Assembly (NCBI RefSeq): GCF_949987515.2
Contig: NC_082689.1
Coordinates: 98,556,957-98,620,956 of the forward strand
Direction: 5' to 3'
Source of the DNA: Delphinus delphis
Taxonomy: Eukaryota > Chordata > Mammalia > Artiodactyla > Delphinidae
Length of the DNA: 64,000 bases
Under the pieces are notes generated by a model. That model had not been told where the DNA came from, did not search any database, and worked only from the letters and a program-made list of their open reading frames with translations. Numbering within the stretch: the stretch's first letter is position 1; every line of letters starts with the position of its first letter. Below, piece after piece: positions 57,662-64,000 of this stretch. The position numbers and the translations under genes were made by a program.

Positions 57662-58363
57662 GGAGAGAAATACTGTGCAAGATGTGAGAAGCTTCCCAAA
57701 GGAGAAGTATGCTGGGCTGCAGAATTTTCCAGCCCAGCACAACAGGCAAAGCCATCTACAATTAAAGTCATTTACAAGCAAACCTGACCCATTGCTGAGA
57801 AAATATAATACAGGCTGAGTCCTAGTTTTAGGAACAGACAAACTAATATCCCTAAATTGGGAAAAACTGACTATTCCTTGAGATTTGTTTTCTTGCATTT
57901 TGTCAGTCTCATTTCCTCAACTTTAAAACAAATAGCGACGGGCAAGTTCCCCAACGTGGTGTACGGGTGTCACCGCGATTATAGTTCTAAGAAAATTCCA
58001 ACCCAGAGAAGAGGTGAAATAGACATTTTTAAATGTCTGTTAACTGAACTATGATATTAATAAATCCTAGTTTACTGATAATTTTCAGTCAGGCTGCAGA
58101 AATTCTAAATTACACAGATCAGCCAAAAGATGAAAAGAAAAGTTGCAGCATTAAAACCCAGCAGACCTAAACATTTATTGACTTCTCAGCATACTGAGAA
58201 AAACAAAGGTTTGCTTGTGGGGGAAAGGGTGGGCGTGACAGGCCCAGCTTTGCCAACTCTGGAAATTATCTATAAACAGCCTCGGCCATCCTCACTGCTG
58301 AGCTATTTTCAGAGACAGCACCCAGCTCCTGGTACACACACCAGAAACACTGTTTGTGCATTG

Positions 58364-58378
58364 CTGCCCCCTGCTGGC
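58364..58378 (-). promoter_or_regulatory. CTCF-like motif, reverse
   Basis: GCCCCCTGCTGG (58366-58377) matches the reverse core GCCMYCTRSTGG at every position. Confidence 0.4.
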
Positions 58379-59284
58379 CATATGGAACTCATTTTGTCCA
58401 GGGCCCAAGGAAATGCCATTTGCAAATTTCAATTACTTTTCAATTCCCTTCCTCCCATCCCTCACCTGCAAGAGCACTCTCCGGAAGGGCCCTGTTAGGA
58501 GACAATCCATCTGAGCTAATGGGCAAATGTCCCTTATGGTGCAATTAGTGGGATTCCTCCTACTGTGACCCCCAATGACCCTCCATCAGTGTGGCTCACC
58601 GGAAGCAGTGGAAAATCTGAAACACACTGTCTTGCTGCTCCAAGGACCGCTTTATGAAAATATTCCATTGAATTAAAATTAATTCAAGCCCTAGTGGTTC
58701 TTCTTCTCAGAGGATCCAGGGTCAGCTAAAATGTCAGCCAGCCCCTCCCTCCCTCCCTTCGTTTGATATTTATATATGATGCCTCCCTCTTAGTGCAGAG
58801 GCTGCTGTATCCCTGGAAACCAACCCATCTCAAATACCTCTAAAGATGGAGGTTCTGCCCGAGCTCCAGAGCCCCTTGAGCTCCCAACAGATCAACATGC
58901 TAATGTCCACTGAGGCCTACTGGGGCTGGTCTGGGTCTTCATTTTCATAGCCAGGCTCCTGGAAAGCGTCATGCTTTGGAAAGAGTGGAGGGAAGGAAGA
59001 AAAATAATTTCAGTTGGGATGACTACATCTTCATCGTACTGGGTGGAAGGAATCCAAGGGTTGATAAGCTATCTGCCGCTCTCAGCGAACACAGTGGTCA
59101 GTTCTCAGCGTCTTGTCCGCGTCAACTGTGCTGGCCAAGTCTCAAGCCTCAGGCCCAGTCTTAACAAAACCCCTTCCAGCAGCCCCTCCCATTGTGTTTG
59201 TCCCTCTGGGCTTCTCTGCCCCACCCCCTATGCCCAGTTATAACCCTTGGCCTGTGTGTGCCCTGGGGTGGGAGGCCCCTTGCC

Positions 59285-59452
59285 ATAAAGCAGTGGTTCT
59301 CGAAATCCACTGGGAACTTGTCACAGATGCAAACTCCTGGGCCCCAGTCCAGGCCTAATGATTTAGAAACTCTGGGTTGGGGCCCAGCAATCTACATTTC
59401 ACAAGCCCTCTGGGAGATTCGGATGTTCACTCAAGTTCGAGGACTGGCTGCC
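59285..59452 (+). repeat. MER5-type hAT DNA transposon relic
   Basis: Begins CAGTGGTTCTCGAAATCC, continues AACTCCTGGGCCCCAGTCC and TAGAAACTCTGGGTTGGGGCCCAGCAATC, and ends near CAAGTTCGAGGAC. A nearly complete MER5A-like element. Confidence 0.75.
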
Positions 59453-59734
59453 AACATCTTCCATCTTTCTCCACGCACCTACTTCCAACCAAAACTGACT
59501 CGTGGCTATGACTTGTTAACGCTGATGGGGGGAAAATGTAAGAAGTCTGACAACCGTTCTTGAGCCCATTACGGACGCTGACGGTCTATTCATCCTCGGA
59601 AGCCTCGATGATTGGGAAACCTCTTGGGAGAGCTTCCCGTAATCCTCAAGACGCTGACCAGGAAGACGGATCATTCCCCCTCCCCTGTGTGAACGCTCCG
59701 TATTGGTACCTACAGTCATCACAGAGCGTCACTG
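59453..59734. other. Unassigned sequence
   Basis: Nothing recognised. Confidence 0.4.
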
Positions 59735-59855
59735 TCCCTTGTCATGCAGAGTGTAGTCCTGGACCAGTCTCACCTGCATCCCCTGGAACCTTATTAGAAA
59801 TGCAAGATCCCAGGCCTTATCCCAGACCTGCTGATCTGAATCTGCCGTCTTCTTG
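59735..59855 (+). repeat. MER5-type hAT DNA transposon relic
   Basis: ACCAGTCTCACCTGCATCCCCTGG, TTATTAGAAATGCAAGATCCCAGG and GCTGATCTGAATCTGC follow the MER5 order. Confidence 0.65.
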
Positions 59856-59867
59856 TTTTACCGGGTG

Positions 59868-59957
59868 GGGGTGGGGAAACTGAGGCTCAGAAAGGTTAAA
59901 GAATTTGCCAAGGTCACATGATAGCCAACTGGTGGATGTGGGAGTAGGACCCAAGAT
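59868..59957 (+). repeat. MIR-like ancient SINE
   Basis: GGGAAACTGAGGCTCAGAAAGGTTAAAGAATTTGCCAAGGTCACATGATAGC is MIR core plus right arm. Confidence 0.75.
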
Positions 59958-60034
59958 GGCCTGTGTGCATCTGGCCCTGTAGATTTTCTTTTCTACCACA
60001 TTCCCTCTCATTCATTTTGCTGTGCTGTCTTTTC

Positions 60035-60215
60035 TTCTATCAAATAGTGATAGTAGCAGTCACAGTGAACATTTATGATTTCCTTTGTTCCAGGCATTGT
60101 TCTCTCTGGCGCTTTGCACGTATTGTCACACTGAAACTCCCAATCTGCCCCATAAGGAAGATATTCCTATTGCCTCTGCTTTGCTGATGCAGATACCAAA
60201 GCCCAGAGTACAGGA
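60035..60215 (+). repeat. MIR ancient SINE
   Basis: GTGAACATTTATGATTTCC...CCAGGCATTGTTCTCTCTGGCGCTTTGCACGTATTGTCACACTGAAACTCCC follows MIR from its left arm on. Confidence 0.65.
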
Positions 60216-61294
60216 AAACAAACAAAAACAAAACCAAAAACCCTATCCAATCGCTGTGCCTCCTTCACAGATGGCTGTGCGATCAACGAGATTAAAAGTT
60301 CAAGCCCTCTGCCCACACCCCACCCCAAATCACCCTGCCCACCTCTGCCCAGTCATCTTCAGGGGTTACCCACACACCTGCTCTCTCCCCTCCCACTGGG
60401 TTTTCAGTCCACACAACTGGCTCAACTGCATCCTTTTCCTTAGCTTTTCAGTGACGTCGAATGCTGTCACTGATGAAGGAGACAGTGGTGTGGATAAGAG
60501 AAAACCATGGAATATCCAAAATGTGTTTTTTCTGCCCTATACATATGGGATATGACTTAAATTTTCCAAAAGGTCTATTCTCCCAAGTCTGGCTCAGGTT
60601 CCTTAAAGAAGCAGCCCATGTTTCCTGAGTTGACCCCAGTTCACAGAATGACTCTGGGCTTCAGCTGCAGGTGGGGCTGGACCCTGTGTGCACTTCAAAG
60701 ATTCTCACATGGAGGAAAACCATTTTCCTGGGAGCCTATAGGACTAGGAACTTGCTGGGGGCAGGGTGGACAGGGGCAGGATCCCTCCCGCTGGGGTCTG
60801 TACTGGTCCACAAATCTTGGCTAAAACCCTGGGGGCCAAATGTGGTTAGGAATTCAGAATTGCCCAGATTTCAGAAAAACGATACAGTACATCTACTGTG
60901 TGCTACGAAACATCCCCTGCAGATTCCAGGAAAGAATCCTGGAATCACACACACACACGCACACATTTCTACAGCAAAAGGCATGAATTTTTGCAGTTTG
61001 ATAAATGCCACAAATAGCCTCGTATCAGGTTAGTCCAGGTTTTACTGCCAAATAAGTGATGGTAAATTTCAAGTTTGCAGAACTTTTGGGGTCTGGAATC
61101 ATGGACCCGTTTGGTTCATATTTGCTCAGGTTTTCTACCAAGGCCACGTGTCAAGATATCATTGAGGAGGTCTTTTCCAAGCCAGATGCTGTGAGATGTT
61201 AGATGTCTGCTTTCTTGGAGTGTTTATCTCAGCGGTTCCTGGGGAGCACACCCCCGCCCCCATAAACCTGCCATCAGCCCTCCCCATCTGGCTG
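60216..61294. other. Unassigned sequence
   Basis: No gene is recognised. A frame beginning at 60085 runs to 60555, but its start is MIR sequence, so it is not a gene. A short CA-rich tract lies at 60947-60964. Confidence 0.4.
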
Positions 61295-61440
61295 CCCGTC
61301 AGACAATGAATGAACACTTTACACTGAATCCCCATTTTACAGATAAGAACACTGAGTCTGTCAAAGATGCCACATTTAGTTGATGGCCAAGCTGAGCCTT
61401 CATCCCTGTGCTCTGAATGAATCCTGTGCTCTAAACACAG
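61295..61440 (+). repeat. MIR-like ancient SINE
   Basis: CCCCATTTTACAGATAAGAACACTGAGTCTG followed by a diverged right arm. Confidence 0.55.
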
Positions 61441-62356
61441 GGATTTAGAAGTTAGCTCCAGCTGAGGCAGGGGAGCACGAGCTTCTCCTGTGAATTCCCA
61501 GGGGTCCAGTTCGGCTCAAGTGTAGGTTGTATGAAGGTGACTTGCAGAAGCAAATGCCCTAAAGGTGGTCTGAAGGAATAAGGGGAAAGGAGACTTTATC
61601 TGTAAATGACTTCGTCACTAAAAAAAAGAAAAGATTTAAAAATGTGATATATTACCGTGTGTCACTGGTGAGTACACACGACACTATTTTCTGTGCTTTC
61701 TATAGCTTTAAATTTTATTTTAAAAGAAATCCAATCAGTGTCACTAGATTTTGGAGGCTCTTGTGTTCCAGACTAAAGACTTGCTATTTATTATGTGGGT
61801 GCCTTGTGAAGGGACCATTTTGATTGGGAGCATGACCCAGTCAAAGCCGTACCTTGGGACAAAGATTCTGACAGCAGCGTCCTGCAGCACCAGACTGGAG
61901 GAGAGGGAGTGTGCAGACAGGGAGACTGGCCACAGCATCTACCTACAAGCTTCATCCAACAGAGGAAATGAGAGACACACCCACCGAGAGGAGCTAGCCA
62001 ACAACCAAGTGCAGGATGGAGCTCGCCCAGCTTCTGGCGGACGGAAGTCAGAGGCAGCAAGATGCGGGGAGGGGCCCTCACTCTGCAGAGCAATGCCCCA
62101 CTGCTGGGCTAGAAGGTGGGCACCAGTGTCCTGAGCCTACCCATGAGAATCTAACAGGGACAGGCAGGTGGGTGACCCATGATTAACACATCATGGAAAG
62201 CCTCATTCTAGGAGGGATGGATTGATAAGGATAAGAGCAGCCTGAGCTGGACAGTTACCAGGGAAACCGAAGCCGCTCTCGGCACCCTTCTTCACAGGTG
62301 TTCTGGCCAGAGCCCAGCTACCCTTACAAACATGGCAGTGTTCTCTACAGAGGTAG
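61441..62356. other. Unassigned sequence
   Basis: No gene or confident repeat is recognised. Confidence 0.4.
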
Positions 62357-62394
62357 TGCTCAAAGTTGAGCAGGCCATCAGAAGCGCCTGGAGG
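62357..62394 (+). repeat. MER5-type relic, left part
   Basis: GTGCTCAAAGTTGAGCAGGCCATCAGAAGCGCCTGGAGG is the MER5A left end. The element continues at 62915 after the LINE-1 insertion. Confidence 0.7.
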
Positions 62395-62914
62395 AGACAC
62401 AGACATAAAGAACAAACGAATAGATACCAAGGGGAGAAGGGGGGTGGGATGAATTGGGAGATTGGGATCGACACATATATGCTATTGATACTATGTATAA
62501 AATAGGTAACTAGGGCTTCCCTGGTGGCGCAGTGGTTGAGAGTCCACCTGCCAATGCAGGGGACACGGGTTCGTGCCCCGGTCCGGGAAGATCCCACATG
62601 CCATGGAGCGGCTGGGCCCGTGAGCCATGGCCACTGAGCCTGCGCGTCCGGAGCCTGTGCTCCTCAACGGGAGAGGCCACACAGTGAGAGGCCTGCGTAC
62701 CACAAAAAAAAAAAAAAATAGGTAACTAAAGAGAATCTACTGTGTAGCACAGGGAACTCTACTCAGTGCTCTGTGGTGACCTGAATGGCAAGGAAATCCA
62801 AAACAGAGGGGATGTATGTATACGTATAGCTGATTCACTTTGCTGTACCGTAGAAACTAACACAACCTAGTGAAGCAACTATACTCCAATAAAAATTAAT
62901 TTTAAAAAACATCA
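62395..62914 (+). mobile_element. LINE-1 3'-UTR insertion carrying a SINE
   Basis: A LINE-1 tail (AGACACAGACATAAAGAAC ... ACTATACTCCAATAAAAATTAATTTTAAAA) inserted in a MER5 relic. CCTGGAGG at 62387-62394 recurs at 62915-62922. It is itself split by the SINE at 62513-62714. Confidence 0.85.
62513..62714 (+). mobile_element. Nested CHR SINE
   Basis: Complete SINE with A-tail inside the LINE-1 tail. AAAATAGGTAACTA at 62499-62512 recurs at 62715-62728. Confidence 0.93.
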
Positions 62915-63082
62915 CCTGGAGGGCGGTTTAAGCTCCAGGTTAATGGGCTTCACCTCCACAGTTTCTGATGCAGCAGATGGAGAGGGGGGTGTGCAAGGGG
63001 CAACAACCTACATTTCTCGAAAGTTCCCAGGTGATGCTGGTGCGGTCTGTCAGAATCACTGTTTGAGAATCACAGCTCTAAA
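62915..63082 (+). repeat. MER5-type relic, right part
   Basis: ACCTCCACAGTTTCTGATGCAGCAG ... AAGTTCCCAGGTGATGCTGG ... TCACTGTTTGAGAATCAC is the MER5A body and right end, continuing from 62394. Confidence 0.75.
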
Positions 63083-63114
63083 ACCTCTAAGCATGGTCTG
63101 AACTCCTCCCTCAG

Positions 63115-63258
63115 GTCACAGGCACTCAACATGCCTCATGTAAGCTTCACAACGCCCATGGCAAGCAGCCCACAATTCATAGAGGAGAAAAGTAAAGATT
63201 AAAGGTGCTCAAGAAATTACCTAAGGTTACACACGTAATGGGCAGCAAGAGTAGGACT
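63115..63258 (+). repeat. MIR-like ancient SINE
   Basis: CAATTCATAGAGGAGAAAAGTAAAGATTAAAGGTGC then CCTAAGGTTACACACGTAATGGGCAGC fits a diverged MIR. Confidence 0.55.
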
Positions 63259-63271
63259 GGGCTGCTCTTTT

Positions 63272-63482
63272 ATTTATTTATTTTTTTTGCGGTACGCGGG
63301 CCTCTCACTGTCGTGGCCTCTCCCGTTGCGGAGCACAGGCTCCGGACGCGCAGGCTCAGCGGCCATGGCTCACGGGCCCAGCCGCTCCGCGGCATGTGGG
63401 ATCTTCCCAGACCGGGTCACGAACCCGTGTCCCCTGCATCGGCAGGCGGACTCTCAACCACTGCGCCACCAGGGAAGCCCAA
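63272..63482 (-). mobile_element. CHR SINE, minus strand
   Basis: Complete reverse SINE. GGGCTGCTCTTTT at 63259-63271 recurs exactly at 63483-63495. The left tail is (TTTA)n plus a T-run. Confidence 0.93.
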
Positions 63483-63495
63483 GGGCTGCTCTTTT

Positions 63496-64000
63496 TTTTC
63501 TGCTCTGTTTTTCCTACATTACTTGTTCCCAAAAGCTGGCCCTCAGTGATGGCTGACAGAACGTCACAGGTCCAAGCTGAACTGAACAAAATGTGAGTTT
63601 ATCTTAAGGTGAACCCTCTGAACTCAACTGAATGGACTTTTCCTTTCCTTAGCTCTATAAGTCCATTTATATTTTAGGTAGTTAAAATACTGTTACCGAA
63701 CGATGGTGGCAAGAGATGGTCTTTTTCTTTCACTTTGTCCCTTTTAAAATCTCCTTACTTGGCAAAATAAATAGGGGAAGACCTAATTTCAGTCCCTTCT
63801 CTTTTGAAGCTCCTGGCAACAACGCTCTGCCAGGCTGTCTCCGGGCACCTAAGGGGCACCTGCATATTACAGAGTAAGGATGGTTCAGAATGACCTGTCT
63901 CATGGGTACATGGTGGCAGTGCCATGTGTGCCCTTGAGGCCAATCCTCTACCCACTAGCCCTATCACAAGTGCTTCAGAGGGCCCTGTCCCTTACGGAGG
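63496..64000. other. Unassigned sequence
   Basis: No gene or confident repeat is recognised up to the window end. Confidence 0.4.

Larger units (their letters stand above)
57076..59284. other. Mostly unique-looking sequence
   Basis: About 2.2 kb free of young repeats. It holds a G-rich run (57628-57645), two CTCF-like motifs (listed), an AT-rich stretch at 57840-58200 and a palindrome-like TGAATTAAAATTAATTCA at 58669-58686. No gene is recognised. Confidence 0.4.

Noticed and set aside
60085..60555. 156-codon plus-strand frame
   Set aside because: Its first third is a MIR element and the rest has no recognisable motif.

Overview
This is repeat-dense mammalian nuclear DNA, almost certainly from a cetacean. 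The strongest clue is a tRNA-derived SINE (CHR type) present at least a dozen times on both strands. It starts with a GGGCTTCCCTGGTGGCGCAG-type head and ends in an A-tail. LINE-1 tails of the cetartiodactyl type (GTAAAGCAATTATACTCCAATAAA) accompany it. No host protein-coding exon could be supported. The open frames of any length are L1 ORF2 pieces, SINE translations or chance frames in GC-rich stretches. No tRNA, rRNA, CRISPR array or bacterial-type operon is present. Whether the window is intergenic or intronic cannot be told from sequence alone.

Layout. 1-9 kb: an MLT1-type LTR (970-1512), then an older unidentified LTR-like repeat (1555-1837 and 7619-8165). That repeat is split by a near full-length LINE-1 (1838-7605) flanked by an exact 13-bp target-site duplication. 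9.0-17.15 kb: a complete but decayed ERV1 (gammaretrovirus-like) provirus, with two about 380-bp TG...CA LTRs, a matching 4-bp duplication CTGC, an integrase tail and a transmembrane-envelope remnant. It carries two SINE insertions. 17-26 kb: mostly unannotated sequence with solitary LTRs, a minimal 80-bp SINE head and two LINE-1 3' pieces. 26-30.6 kb: an old, internally deleted LINE-1 and further LINE-1 debris. 30.6-44 kb: mixed unique DNA with a MER5-type cluster, MIRs and three CHR SINEs. 44.3-46 kb: a LINE-1 missing its reverse-transcriptase region. 46-55 kb: MIR, MLT1, two SINEs and a processed pseudogene of ribosomal protein P1 (52305-52828). 55-64 kb: two nested insertion stacks, several MIR/MER5 copies, a possible convergent pair of CTCF-like motifs and stretches that may be conserved non-coding elements.

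The 'genes' here do not form a pathway. The only machinery is retrotransposition: LINE-1 proteins mobilise L1, the tRNA-derived SINEs and mRNAs (hence the RPLP1 copy), leaving A-tails and target-site duplications. Every autonomous element seen is broken by stops, frameshifts or deletions. I found no convincing undescribed biological system. The most rewarding items are the provirus, the tail-less 80-bp SINE with its 17-bp duplication and fold-back end, the RT-deleted LINE-1, the nested stacks and the candidate regulatory islands. Repeat family names are from recognition by eye, not from a database search.
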